From: UBA6623 sp965226435
GTDB taxonomy: Bacteria; Acidobacteriota; Terriglobia; Bryobacterales; UBA6623
Assembly: GCA_965226435.1 (NCBI GenBank)
Contig: CBDDCY010000007.1
Coordinates: 248,001-312,000 of the forward strand
DNA length: 64,000 nt
Reading direction: 5' to 3'
Made by a program: the position numbers and the translations under genes. Positions 7,716 through 17,900 of this stretch are shown piece after piece. The notes under the pieces are model-generated. The model did not search any database. It saw only the letters and a program-made list of their open reading frames with translations, and was not told the DNA's origin. Numbering within the stretch: the stretch's first letter is position 1; each line of letters opens with the position of its first letter.

Positions 7716-9455
7716 TCACTCTACGAAGTCTCCCGCGTAGTACTTAGCCGTCAACGGTTCGCCGGTCGCTCGCGCCGTCATTTCGTTCCAAGGCAGGCTC
7801 TTGCCGGGGCCGAAAACCTTGTCTTTGAGAAACGCCCCGACGCGCTCATCCCCCGCGTACACCACCGACGCCGGGTCATTCGAGCCCGTCTCGCGGGCGA
7901 TCGCATGGTGAATCTGCGACGCCAATAATTCGCCCATCATGTAGTTGTGGTAATACACCGGCGCGACCACAAAGTGAATCTTCGAGGCGTAGTCGGGCGC
8001 GTCGCGGCCTTCGGGCCGTCGCACTCCTTGATAGCGTTCGACGAGATCCCACCACAGCTTATTGAGATCTTGGTCCGGATTCCCGTACATCGCTCGCTCG
8101 AAGTGCAGCATCACCTGACACCAGCGGCTGAAAATCAACGAGGCCAGCCGCAGCGTCCGCCCCGCCGCCGGCGCGGTCCGCCCGACTTCAGCTTCTTCGA
8201 GTCCAAGAGCCGCCCGCAACCACGGCCCCCGTTTCGGCAGCCGCCCGAACATCATCGCAATCGCCTCGGTCGTGAGCGTGTGGGCGTCGGTGCGCAGCAA
8301 GTAGGGCAAATCAGCGCCAAGGTTTTTCGAATAAACCGCGTGCCCCAGCTCGTGAAGCACCGTATCCATCCAATAGTCATTGGGCCGAATGTTGGTCAGA
8401 ATGCGGACATCGCCCGCGCGGTCGATATCGATACAGAAGGCGTGCGGGCTCTTGCCCTCTTGTTCATACAAGCTGCTGCGCTCGATCACGTCGTCGACCG
8501 GAAGGCCGATGCCGCGGTAGAACTCCCTCGATATTTCCACCAAGTCGCGCTCCGTGTAAAGCGTGTCGAGACGGACTTCCTCGATCCGAGGCGCTTCTTG
8601 AAAGAACGGATCATCATAGTGCCAGGGTCGTAGCTGCTCTGCCGTGACCTCGAACCGCGCCGCCAAGCGATCATCCACCTCCGCCTTCGCCTCCCGAAAT
8701 GTAGCGCCGGTCAACTCGTCCAGCTCTTCGAAAAGTTCCAGCAGTTCGTCTTCGTTCTGTTCGTTGAGCGCCAGCGATAAGGCGTAGTAGTCGCGATAGC
8801 CCAACTTGCGCGCCGCCCGGTTGCGCAACCCGACGAGTTCCTTGAGCAGCCCTTCCACTTGGGCGCCAACGCCCTTACCCGCCGTCCACGCCGCCTCGCG
8901 CTCGGTCGAATCCCGCGATTCCTTGAGAATCGCCCGGACATCGTTCTCCGTCAGCCGTTTTCCGCCGACTTGGGCACGATAGGTGTTGAAGATCTTCTCG
9001 ACTTCGTTCGCTTTCGCCGTCATTTGGCGCAGCAAGTCCGGGTCAACCTGCTTGCCGACGTACGCCAGGTGGAGGACCTCGATTTGTCGCCGCAGGTGGG
9101 GGTCCTCGATCGTCCCGGCTTCCCGTACGGCCTGAAGTCTCGCGAACGCTTCGGGGTCGGCCAACACGGCGTTCATCGCGTTTTCAGCATCCTCCTTGGC
9201 TTGGAAGTCTTCCTCCGACCCGCTGACGCTCGCTTTCCACCAAAGTCGCCCGACCTCGATCTCGAGTTCCTTGGCCCGGGCAAGATGGTCGTCGATGAAG
9301 GCTCGCGCCTGCTCATCCCCGCCCGCGGCGTTTGAGGAGCACCCGACCGCCGCCATCATCCCGAACGCCGCCAACCCCACCAACCAGGCCGACGAACCCG
9401 AAACCGGAAGCACCGCAAGCGCCTCCCGAAGACACCCCACAGCATCAATGTTCAT
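7716..9455 (-). CDS. Secreted M2/M3-like zinc oligopeptidase, probable lipoprotein
   Basis: About 579 residues from the ATG at 9455. A long signal region ends in a lipobox-like FGMMAAVGC-SS near residue 39. The catalytic motif HELGH occurs in MDTVLHELGHAVYSKNL, followed by TTEAIAMMFGR, whose Glu is the expected third ligand. Upstream, LVGLRNRAARKLGYRDYYALSL is typical of angiotensin-converting-enzyme-like and M3 peptidases. It would trim peptides at the cell surface or in the periplasm. The frame is open upstream to 9614, but that part overlaps a dispersed repeat and lacks a sensible N terminus. No strong ribosome-binding site was seen. It is divided from the next minus-strand gene by repeat copy B2. 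Confidence 0.82.
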   Translation of the reverse strand: MNIDAVGCLREALAVLPVSGSSAWLVGLAAFGMMAAVGCSSNAAGGDEQARAFIDDHLARAKELEIEVGRLWWKASVSGSEEDFQAKEDAENAMNAVLADPEAFARLQAVREAGTIEDPHLRRQIEVLHLAYVGKQVDPDLLRQMTAKANEVEKIFNTYRAQVGGKRLTENDVRAILKESRDSTEREAAWTAGKGVGAQVEGLLKELVGLRNRAARKLGYRDYYALSLALNEQNEDELLELFEELDELTGATFREAKAEVDDRLAARFEVTAEQLRPWHYDDPFFQEAPRIEEVRLDTLYTERDLVEISREFYRGIGLPVDDVIERSSLYEQEGKSPHAFCIDIDRAGDVRILTNIRPNDYWMDTVLHELGHAVYSKNLGADLPYLLRTDAHTLTTEAIAMMFGRLPKRGPWLRAALGLEEAEVGRTAPAAGRTLRLASLIFSRWCQVMLHFERAMYGNPDQDLNKLWWDLVERYQGVRRPEGRDAPDYASKIHFVVAPVYYHNYMMGELLASQIHHAIARETGSNDPASVVYAGDERVGAFLKDKVFGPGKSLPWNEMTARATGEPLTAKYYAGDFVE

Positions 9456-9485
9456 GAAAGTGATTCTGCCACAAACCTCCGGGTG

Positions 9486-9549
9486 CCGGTAGCGACAAAC
9501 ACTCGTGTTTGTCCTTGCCCAAAGTCCGGACAAGCTCTCAGCTTGTCCC
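9486..9549 (-). repeat. Family B two-hairpin repeat, copy 2, overlapping the 3' end of a protease gene
   Basis: Two perfect hairpins: GACAAACA-CTCG-TGTTTGTC and GGACAAGCT-CTC-AGCTTGTCC. Compared with copies 3 and 4 both stems change on both sides, so pairing is conserved while sequence is not. The TGA stop of the frameshifted metalloprotease (9538-9540) lies inside the second stem. Confidence 0.82.
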
Positions 9550-10207
9550 CCGCCGCCGCCTTCGAACATCCTCTCGAATCTTCGCCGCTTGCCGCTTCGA
9601 GAACAACAGACCACCGTTTAAGCAAGCACCCAACTGCTTCGGCCCCCAGGGGAACGCCATGATGCCCGAGCGGGAGTGGCTTCCGTGCCCGAGCAGGACG
9701 TGCCCCAACTCGTGCGCTACGACGTGCCCTAACACCGCGGCTTCCGAGTAAAACCTGCCGCCGGCCCGCCGGCGCATGCGAGCGATCAACTCGCTGACTC
9801 GATGGTGGAACACGTTGGCGACCGTTCCAAACCGAGAGTCTTTCGAGGGCACGGCGTAACCGAACGTCTTACCGCTGACCGGTATTCTTGACGCCATCGC
9901 TTCCGGCATGATTCTCAGTACGAGGTCCGTCGACGTGATGATCCCCTTGCAGTCGGGGTCGGTCGGTTCACCTGGCTTTGACGCACAACGAATCCACCGC
10001 GTCGGAACCCCCGCCCTATCGAAGACGCGCTCGGCATGGGCGCGGACCTGCTCGGAGTCGGGTCCCCGGCAAGCGGACATAATCGTAAACACGGATCGTC
10101 AGCGGCTCGGCCGGCTCACCGCCTGTGTTCACCTCGGCGGCCGATGTCGAGCTCAAAACGGCCAATGCGGCCAAAACGAAAACAAAGAACGTGGAAAATC
10201 GATTCAC
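9538..10207 (-). pseudogene. Secreted zinc metalloprotease, copy 1, with a +1 frameshift
   Basis: The gene starts at the GTG at 10207, eight bases after GGAGG, with a good signal peptide (VNRFSTFFVFVLAALAVL...SAA). It reads EPLTIRVYDYV and then loses frame near 10085. The rest, from ACRGPDSEQVRAHAERVF onward, continues in the next frame to 9538. Removing one C from GTCCGCT at that point restores an unbroken protein that aligns with the intact paralogue at 13744-14556. The zinc motif AHELGHVLLGHGSHS and the Met-turn-like SGIM are intact. The last codons and stop come from repeat copy B2. This may be true decay or a one-base assembly error. It is divergent from the kinase-regulator gene at 10558. 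Confidence 0.8.
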
Positions 10208-10493
10208 GGTGCTCACCTCCTGGGTTGGTGAGACCGAGAATGCGTCAGATCAGGGGGCTATGCCATGGACAGGGACTGAAGCCGAACTGGAATCAACCTG
10301 GACAGGTAAGAGTCTGAAGACAAACGTGGTTAAGAAGCCGACCGGACAGCCCGTTCAGCGCGATTCCCGAACGCCGCCTTTGCCGGCATCAGCCCCCGGC
10401 GGGGGCGGGCGCAAGATAGTTGCCCCAGGTGAAGCGAAACCCGGGTCGCTTACCCAATTGAAGAAAAGCCCCTGCCGCCAAACCTCGCCGACC

Positions 10494-10512
10494 GCACTAT
10501 TAGTGCTACAAT
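10494..10512 (+). promoter_or_regulatory. Candidate promoter with overlapping palindrome, upstream of regulator 1
   Basis: GCACTA-T-TAGTGC (10494-10506) is a perfect 6-bp inverted repeat directly followed by a TACAAT -10-like box (10507-10512), 46 bases before the coding start. The second regulator has GCTATAATTTCCC at the equivalent place, and this one GCTACAATTCCC, so the box is conserved between the duplicates. No clear -35 box. The palindrome could be an operator for the encoded winged helix (inference). Confidence 0.45.
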
Positions 10513-10557
10513 TCCCACGAAATGGCGCGGGAAAAACGCTGCCGACGGTAACCCTTG

Positions 10558-13500
10558 ATGGGACACCCTGCTCAAACCACGCGGATCGTGCGCATCGAGA
10601 GCTTCGAGGTCAACCTCACCACCGGCGAGCTTCGCAAGAACGGCATCCGCGTCAGGCTCGCCGAGCAACCGTTTCAGGTGCTCGAGGCCTTGCTCGAACG
10701 GCCTGGCAAGCTGGTCACGCGCGAGGCGCTACACGAGCGGCTTTGGCCCGACGGCACCTTTGTCGATTTCGAAGACGGCCTCAATGGCGCAGTCAGGAAA
10801 TTGAGGCAGGCGCTGGGGGATTCCGCCGACGAGCCTCGCTTTATCGAGACCCTAGCGCGGCGCGGCTATCGCTTCGTCGGACCGATCGAGCGGCTCGATT
10901 CGGCGGGCCAAGTCGTCGGGCTGCCCGAGGGCGCGGGGGACGAGCGCACCGTTGCCCACTACCGCCTACTCGAAAAACTGGGCGAGGGCGGCATGGGCGT
11001 CGTCTACAAAGCCCTCGATACGAAACTCAATCGCCCGGTCGCGCTGAAATTTCTCGCGCCGCGGCTGACGCTCGACCCCGAGGCCAAGAAACGCTTCCGG
11101 CGTGAAGCGCAAGCCGCCGCCGCAGTCGATCATCCGAACATCTGTACGGTCTACGAAATCAACGAGGTCGACGGGCAGATCTTCATAGCCATGGCCTTTA
11201 TTGAAGGCCAGAGCCTGGACAAGAAAATCACCGGCGGTCCGCTGCCGCTCGACGAAGCCTACGACATCGCGATTCAAACCGCGAAGGGGTTGCAGGCAGC
11301 GCACGACAATGGCGTGGTTCACCGCGACATCAAGGGCGCGAACATTCTGCTCACCACCGATGGTCAAGTCAAGATCGCCGACTTCGGGCTGGCGCAACTG
11401 GCGTCTCCCGATCAACTCACAAAGACGGGAACGACGCTGGGCACCCCGGCGTATCGCTCGCCCGAGCAGGCCCGTTGGGAGAAACTCGACCGCCGCACCG
11501 ACATTTGGTCGCTGGGCGTGGTGCTGTACGAGATGGTTTGTGGGCAATTGCCGTTCCGGGGGGAGGTCGAGCAGGCCGTGATGCACGCCGTTCTGCATGC
11601 CGACCCCGAACCCCTCACGGCGGTGCGAACCGGCGTGCCCATCGAGCTCGACTATCTGGTCGACAAGGCGTTGGCGAAGGAGCGCGACGAGCGTTACCAG
11701 CACGTCGACGAAGTGCTGGTCGACCTACGCGAGCTACAGAAAGGACAACCGAGCGGTGCGGAGCGCCTGCGAACCACGCCCGGCACGCCTCGTTCCCGGC
11801 CCCGGCGACAAGTGAAAAGATCTGCCAAGGCATGGGCCGTTGCGGCCGCGGCGGTTGTTCTCACGATCGCCGGGGCGGCTGCCTGGAACCTTCTACGCAC
11901 CACCGAGCCGCCCCTGGAACCCATGCGCACGGTCCCGCTCACCAGTTACCCGGGCACGGAAGCCGGCCCCACATTTTCCCCCGATGGCGATCGAGTGGCC
12001 TTCTCGTGGAACGGGGAGAAGCAGGATAACAACGACATTTACGTCAAACTCATAGGGCCCGGCCCGCCACTGCGACTGACCACCGATCCCGCCTGGGACC
12101 ACAGCCCCGCCTGGTCGGCGGACGGCCGCTACATCGCCTTTCTCCGGGGACGTCCCTCGGACCTAAATAAGAAGGGTGTGTACCTGGTTCCCGCCCTCGG
12201 CGGGACGGAGCGCAAGCTGGCTGAAGCCCGGACACCCCTCTACATTGACTCCATGGGGACCTGTCTGAACTGGTCTCCGGACAGCCGTTGGCTGGCTGTG
12301 TGCGATTGGGAGGATGATTCTCTCGGGCCGTTGAGCATATTTCTGTTCTCGGTGGATTCCGGCGAAAGGCGAAGACTGACGTCGCCGCCCGCCGGCTCGA
12401 AAGAGAGTGACGCGGACCCCGTCTTTTCTCCCGACGGCCGCACGCTTGCCTTCACCCGCGGCGCGGGGCTCGTCAACGATCTCTACCTGCTGGATCTAGG
12501 CGACGATCTGACCCCAAAAGGTGAACCGCGGCGGCGGACCTTTACGAAACAGGCTACCCTCAATCCCGTTTTCACCTCCGACGGCCGCGAAATTGCTTTC
12601 TCTTCCGGTCTTTACGGCAATTCCAGCCTTTGGAAAGTGCCGGTGTCCGGGGATGCGCCGCCCGAACGGCTGCCGTTTGGGGAGGGCGGAATGTCCCCGG
12701 GGATCTCCCGTCGGGGGAACCGGGCCGCGTATACAACGCTTGAGGCGAACCTAAACATATGGCGTTTCACTCTACCCAATACCGACGGGGCGACCGGCAC
12801 GGCGACCAAGTTCATTTCTTCTTCCCGGCCGGACTTTGAGCCGCAATATTCTCCCGACGGCAAGCGCATCGCGTTCATGTCGGCTCGCTCCGGGGGCATG
12901 GAGATTTGGAAGTGCGACAGCGATGGTTCGAACCCCGTGCAGTTGACTTCGCTTGGCGCCGCGTTGACCTACGCCGCCCGTTGGGCTCCCGACGGGAAGA
13001 GCATTGCGTTTGCGTCCGATGCCGAGGGACATATAGATATCTACGTAGTCGACGCCGAGGGCGGCGCGCCGCGGCGCTTAACGAGCGCTCCGGAGGGGGG
13101 CTCCCTGCCGGCTTGGTCGCGAAACGGCAAGTGGATCTACTTTACTTCAAACCGCAATGGAGATGACCAGTATTTCAAGATGCCGGCGGAAGGAGGCCCC
13201 GCCCAGGTGGTTACGGCCGGGAATAACATAGCGATGGAGTCACCCGACGGCAAGTGGGTTTACTTTACGCGGGACACCGCCCAATCTTTGTGGAGAATAC
13301 CGGTCGAGGGAGGCGAGGGAGAACAAATCCTCGACTCCACGCAGATGGGTTTCTATGATGTCGTCGAGGACGGGGTCTATTTCATTCTCCCATCCACTCC
13401 GGAAGCCGGTTTTTCGCTCCAATTCCTCCGCCTTGCCACGGGTGCCGTCGAGCCGGTCCATGACTTCGAGCAAGAGCCGGTTGGCCCCGTGAGCGTCTCC

Positions 13501-13578
13501 CCCGACGGCCGATCCATTCTCTTCGGCCAGGTGGACGAAATGAGGGCGGACATCATGCTGGTCGAGAATTTCCGGTAA
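10558..13578 (+). CDS. Winged-helix / Ser-Thr kinase / TM / TolB-like propeller regulator, copy 1
   Basis: About 1006 residues. Order of parts: an OmpR/CadC-type winged helix at about 10-105 (RLAEQPFQVLEALLERPGKL, ARRGYRFVGPI); a protein kinase at about 135-395 with GEGGMGVVYKA, VALKFL, HRDIKGANILL and ADFGLAQL; a linker rich in Arg and Pro; one membrane span at about 425-446; then an extracytoplasmic propeller with many SPDG blades (for example FSPDGDRVAFSW, YSPDGKRIAFMS). The activation segment reads TPAYRSPEQ, with Arg where the paralogue has Met. This layout suggests a membrane sensor that can both bind DNA and phosphorylate. A TTG precedes the ATG at 10558; no strong ribosome site. It is divergently paired with a secreted metalloprotease gene. 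Confidence 0.9.
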   Translation: MGHPAQTTRIVRIESFEVNLTTGELRKNGIRVRLAEQPFQVLEALLERPGKLVTREALHERLWPDGTFVDFEDGLNGAVRKLRQALGDSADEPRFIETLARRGYRFVGPIERLDSAGQVVGLPEGAGDERTVAHYRLLEKLGEGGMGVVYKALDTKLNRPVALKFLAPRLTLDPEAKKRFRREAQAAAAVDHPNICTVYEINEVDGQIFIAMAFIEGQSLDKKITGGPLPLDEAYDIAIQTAKGLQAAHDNGVVHRDIKGANILLTTDGQVKIADFGLAQLASPDQLTKTGTTLGTPAYRSPEQARWEKLDRRTDIWSLGVVLYEMVCGQLPFRGEVEQAVMHAVLHADPEPLTAVRTGVPIELDYLVDKALAKERDERYQHVDEVLVDLRELQKGQPSGAERLRTTPGTPRSRPRRQVKRSAKAWAVAAAAVVLTIAGAAAWNLLRTTEPPLEPMRTVPLTSYPGTEAGPTFSPDGDRVAFSWNGEKQDNNDIYVKLIGPGPPLRLTTDPAWDHSPAWSADGRYIAFLRGRPSDLNKKGVYLVPALGGTERKLAEARTPLYIDSMGTCLNWSPDSRWLAVCDWEDDSLGPLSIFLFSVDSGERRRLTSPPAGSKESDADPVFSPDGRTLAFTRGAGLVNDLYLLDLGDDLTPKGEPRRRTFTKQATLNPVFTSDGREIAFSSGLYGNSSLWKVPVSGDAPPERLPFGEGGMSPGISRRGNRAAYTTLEANLNIWRFTLPNTDGATGTATKFISSSRPDFEPQYSPDGKRIAFMSARSGGMEIWKCDSDGSNPVQLTSLGAALTYAARWAPDGKSIAFASDAEGHIDIYVVDAEGGAPRRLTSAPEGGSLPAWSRNGKWIYFTSNRNGDDQYFKMPAEGGPAQVVTAGNNIAMESPDGKWVYFTRDTAQSLWRIPVEGGEGEQILDSTQMGFYDVVEDGVYFILPSTPEAGFSLQFLRLATGAVEPVHDFEQEPVGPVSVSPDGRSILFGQVDEMRADIMLVENFR

Positions 13579-13667
13579 TTGCATCAGCGAAGCATGACGG
13601 GCGAGTTGGGACACTCTTCCGAAAATAGCCCGTCGAGCGTACGGCGCACCACGTTGAGGATCGCCAA

Positions 13668-13712
13668 CGTCGCAAATCTCGTGAGCCGCGAAGCGGCGGC
13701 GGGAACGCCTTC
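13668..13712 (-). repeat. Family A palindromic repeat, partial copy
   Basis: The core GAGCCGCGAAGCGGCGGCGG with preceding AAATCTCGT matches the inner part of the copy at 44540-44730 in inverted orientation. It lies between the ends of the convergent regulator 1 and metalloprotease 2 genes. Confidence 0.6.
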
Positions 13713-13743
13713 GATCCCATTTTCACGGCGCTCCTCGGACAAG

Positions 13744-14556
13744 TCAGTGCCCGCTCGTGCTGCCCGCGCGGCGAGCTGCCTCGACCCTCTCTCGTTCTAT
13801 CACCGCGCCGCGGAGGCGTTCGCCCTCTCGCGCCGTAAACCCGAACTTCCCTTGCGCCATCTTCGCCAACTCTCGCTTTTTCCAATCGGCGGTCATGATG
13901 CCGCTGGGCCGGTGTTGGTATCCCAGCAGCAAATGGCCCAGTTCGTGGGCCATGACGTGTCCCAGAATCACGGGCAGGGACGGGTAATAGTTCCGGCCCA
14001 GGGCGGCCTTGCGTTTCGCCAGTTCCTCGGCGCGGTGGAAGAAGATGTTGGCATACCTGGCGAATCCATTCTTGCCGGTGGGCAAGGCGAAACCGAGGAT
14101 GTCCTTCGCCACGGAGTACTGCCGCGCCATCGAACGCGGCAGAATTTTCAACGCAAGAACCGTGGGTCCACCGCCCACTTGCTCGCAAGCCCGGTACAGC
14201 GGTAGTTCCGCCGCGTTGCGAGCACAGTCCAACCAGTGCAGCTTCACCCCTTGGGCGCTGAAGATCCTTTGGGCAACCTCCCGCGCGGCATTGAGGTCGG
14301 CCGGGGAGACAGCGGCGTAGTTATATACGCGCACCTTGATATTGAGGTCCCGTTCGAGTGGGCCGATTGGCCGTATCGGCGCCGATCCGCGCGGCGTTCG
14401 CTGGGGCTTGCTTTGATCCTTATGAGATCGCTTTTCGAGCCGCTTCGAAATGCGGGAATCGCTAGGGGCCTCTGTGATCCTAGGAGGACGCCCGTCCACG
14501 TAGCCAAATGTGGAAAAGCAGCTCAGTAGAATCAGCCACGTTGTCGCTTGCCTCAT
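13744..14556 (-). CDS. Secreted zinc metalloprotease, copy 2 (intact)
   Basis: About 270 residues. Start ATG at 14556 lies eight bases after GGAGG, the same spacing as its paralogue. A signal peptide (MRQATTWLILLSCFSTFGYVDG) is followed by a basic, low-complexity segment and a catalytic domain: KVRVYNYAAVSP, AREVAQRIFSAQGVKLHWLDC, then MAHELGHLLLGYQHRPSGIM with the HExxH zinc site and a Met-turn-like SGIM. The third zinc ligand is not certain; the His seven residues after the HExxH is a candidate. The substrate is unknown. It shares gene order, divergent orientation and even 5' leader sequence with the first copy, so the whole protease/regulator unit has been duplicated in tandem. Confidence 0.82.
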   Translation of the reverse strand: MRQATTWLILLSCFSTFGYVDGRPPRITEAPSDSRISKRLEKRSHKDQSKPQRTPRGSAPIRPIGPLERDLNIKVRVYNYAAVSPADLNAAREVAQRIFSAQGVKLHWLDCARNAAELPLYRACEQVGGGPTVLALKILPRSMARQYSVAKDILGFALPTGKNGFARYANIFFHRAEELAKRKAALGRNYYPSLPVILGHVMAHELGHLLLGYQHRPSGIMTADWKKRELAKMAQGKFGFTAREGERLRGAVIERERVEAARRAGSTSGH

Positions 14557-14911
14557 CGCTCTCACCTCCGGGTGGTTGGTGAGAGCAGAATGAGCCGGAT
14601 CGGACGGTAGCTCAACTGATTCGAAACTACGGTGGAGCTACATCTCGACTACACAATAAGGCACTGAAAACAAGTTATTTATCAGGTCCAAGAAAGCTGG
14701 TGCGACAGGTTGGGACGTGGGCGCATGGTGCCCGGAGTGAAGACGCCCGAGCCGCCTCCCTGTCTTCCCGCTCGGAGAGTGCCCTCGACCGCCGGCTCGC
14801 CACCTTCCGCCGCGAAGCAACTTGCCGAAAACGCAGGTCGCCCGCTGTGCGGCGTCAAGAGAAGCGGCTTTCGTTGGATCGGCGTAGAGTTTCAGACCGT
14901 GTCGAAAGCGC

Positions 14912-14917
14912 TATAAT
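14912..14917 (+). promoter_or_regulatory. -10 box upstream of regulator 2
   Basis: A perfect TATAAT with TTTCAG 16 bases upstream as a weak -35, located 64 bases before the coding start. The flanking GCTATAATTTCCC resembles GCTACAATTCCC upstream of regulator 1. Confidence 0.5.
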
Positions 14918-14980
14918 TTCCCTGAATTCCAACCGCAAGCTGTAAATCGCGAATGCCCGTAGGAAGAGATCAGACACTTC

Positions 14981-17900
14981 ATGCCCGATCCGATTGAAAT
15001 TTCGAGGGTGGTGCGGTTTGAAACCTTCGGGCTGAACCTGAAAACCGGCGAACTTCGCAAGGGCGGGGTGAAGATTCGGCTGCCCGAGCAATCCTTGCAG
15101 ATTTTGGCTGCCTTGCTCGAACGTCCCGGAAAGCTGGTCACGCGCGACGCGCTTCGCGTGCGGCTTTGGCCCGACGGGACCTTTGTCGATTTCGAGAAAG
15201 GCCTCAACATTGCCGTCGTGAGATTGCGGCAGGCATTGGGCGATTCCGCCGACGAACCTCGCTTTATCGAAACCCTCCCGCGCCGCGGCTATCGCTTCGT
15301 CGGGCCCGTGGAACTGCTCGATTCGGCCGGCCAAGTCGTCGGGCTGCCCGAGGGAACCGGGGACGAGCGAGTCGTTGCCCATTACCGCTTGCTCGAAAAA
15401 CTGGGCGAAGGCGGCATGGGCGTTGTCTATAAAGCCCTCGACACGAAACTTGATCGCCCCGTCGCTCTGAAGTTTCTCGCGCCGCGGCTGACGCTCGACC
15501 CCGAAGCCAAGCGGCGCTTCCAGCGCGAAGACCGGGCCGCCGCGGCGGTCGATCATCCCAACATCTGCACGGTTCATGAAATCGATGAGGTCGACGGACA
15601 GATCTTCATCGCCATGGCCTTTATCGAAGGCCCAAGCCTGGACAAGAAGATTGGAACCGGTCCCCTACCGCTCAAGGAAGCCTTCGACATCGCGTTCCAA
15701 ACCGCCCAAGGGCTGCAGGCCGCGCACGAAAAAGGCGTAGTACACCGCGACATCAAGAGCGCCAACATCCTGCTGACCACGAGCGGACAAGTCAAGATCG
15801 TCGACTTCGGGCTGGCGCAGCTCGCCGACCCCGACCAACTGACGAAAACCGGAACCACCCTCGGCACGCCGGCTTACATGTCCCCCGAGCAAGCTCGCTG
15901 GGAGAAGGTGGACCGTCGCACCGATATCTGGTCGCTGGGCGTTGTGCTGTATGAGATGGTCGGCGGACGATTGCCTTTCCGGGGCGACGTCCAACAGGCG
16001 ATGATGCACTCGATTTTGCATGCCGACCCGGACCCGCTCACCGCCCTGCGAACCGGCCTGCCGATTGAGCTCGACTATCTAATAGACAAGGCGTTGGCGA
16101 AGGACCGCGACGAGCGTTATCAGCACGTCGACGATGTGCTGGTCGACCTGCGGGAGCTACAGAAAGAACAACCGAGCGGAGTAGAGCGACCGCGAACGAC
16201 CCCGGGCAAGGCACGGCCCCGGCCCCGCCGCCAACAAGAGAAACGGACGAAGGCGTGGCTCGCCGCGGCCGCGGCGGCTGTGCTGATGATCGCCGGAGCG
16301 GCCTTTTGGAACTTCCGGCCGACCACAACCGAAGCCCCCCCGGAACCCATGCGGCCGGTTCCGCTCACCAGTTACCCGGGCGTGGAGATGCTCCCTTCCT
16401 TCTCCCCCGACGGCAATCAAGTGGCCTTCGCGTGGAACGGGGGGAATTCGCAGAGTTTCGACATTTACGTCAAGGGGGTCGGGCCCGGGCCCCCTCTGCG
16501 ACTGACCACCCATCCCGACTGGGATGGCAGCCCCTCCTGGTCGCCGGACGGCCGCTGGATCGCCTTTCTGCGCGGATTTCCCGACGCCGGAGAGAAAATG
16601 GGCCTCTACCTGGTCCCTCCTCTTGGCGGGACGGAGCGGAAACTGGCGGAGACGCGGGTTCCTGTCAATATTATGCTGGGTACCTGTCTGGCCTGGTCTC
16701 CCGACAGCACTTGGCTGGCCGTGTGCGATTGGGCGGAGGATTCGCCCGGGCGGTTGAGCGTATTCTTGCTCTCGATGGATTCCGGCGAAAGACGAAGGCT
16801 GACTCGGCCGCCCGAAGACTCGGAGTTCGGCGACGTCCTTCCCGCCTTTTCTCCCGACGGTCGCATGCTCGCCTTTTCCCGCTACAACTCCGGGGGGACG
16901 GCAGCCGATCTCCATCTGCTGGATCTCGACGAAGATTTGAACCCGAGAGGCGAGCCTCGACGCCGAACCTCTATGGAGCAGCTAATCTTCGGGGGGTTCA
17001 CTTCCGACGGGGGCGATATTGTTTTCTCGGCGGGGTCCGTGACCAACTACAGTCTTTGGAGAGTGCTGGTATCGGGGACCGCCTCGCCCGAGCGGCTGCC
17101 GTTTGGGGAGGTGGGAATTGGGCCGATTGTCTCCCGTCAGGGGAATCGGCTCGCGTATTCAGTGCCTAACTTAAACATCAACGTCTACCGCTTCAACCTG
17201 CCCGTCGCCGACGGGGTGACCGGCGCGGCGGTCAAGTTGATTGCTTCTTCCCGCTATGACCTCGCGCCGCGATATTCTCCCGACGGCAACCGCATCGCGT
17301 TCGTTTCGTATCGCTCCGGGGCCTCGGAAATTTGGACGTGTGCCGGCGACGGTTCGAACCCTGTCCAGTTGACTTCGCTTGGCGCGACGATCGGCACCCC
17401 CCGCTGGGCTCCCGATGGGAAGAGGATCGGATTCATTGCCGATGCCGAGGGGCATTTCGATGCCTACGTCGTGAACGCCGATGGGGGCGCTCCTCGGCGT
17501 TTGACGAGCGATCCGTCGAGCGAAACGGCGCCGTCTTGGTCGAGAGACGGCGAGTGGATCTACTTCACGTCGGACCGGACCGGGTTCCCCCAGATTTTCA
17601 AGATGCCGGCGGGAGGAGGCCCCGCCCAAGTCGTTACAGCCGGACAGGGACCAACGATGGAGTCGCCCGACGGCAAGTGGTTCTACTTTACGCGCGGCCC
17701 CAACCACTCTGTGTGGAGAGTGCCGGTCGGGGGAAGCCGCGAAGGGACGGAAGAGGATGCCGAGCAGGTCCTCGAATCCTTGCAGGAGAAACTCTATGAT
17801 GTCGTCGAGGAAGGGGTCTACTTCGTCCCGCCGGCGAAGGGAGCCGCTTTTTCCCTTCAGTTCCTCCGCTTTGCCGCGGACGCCGTCGAGCCGATCCATG

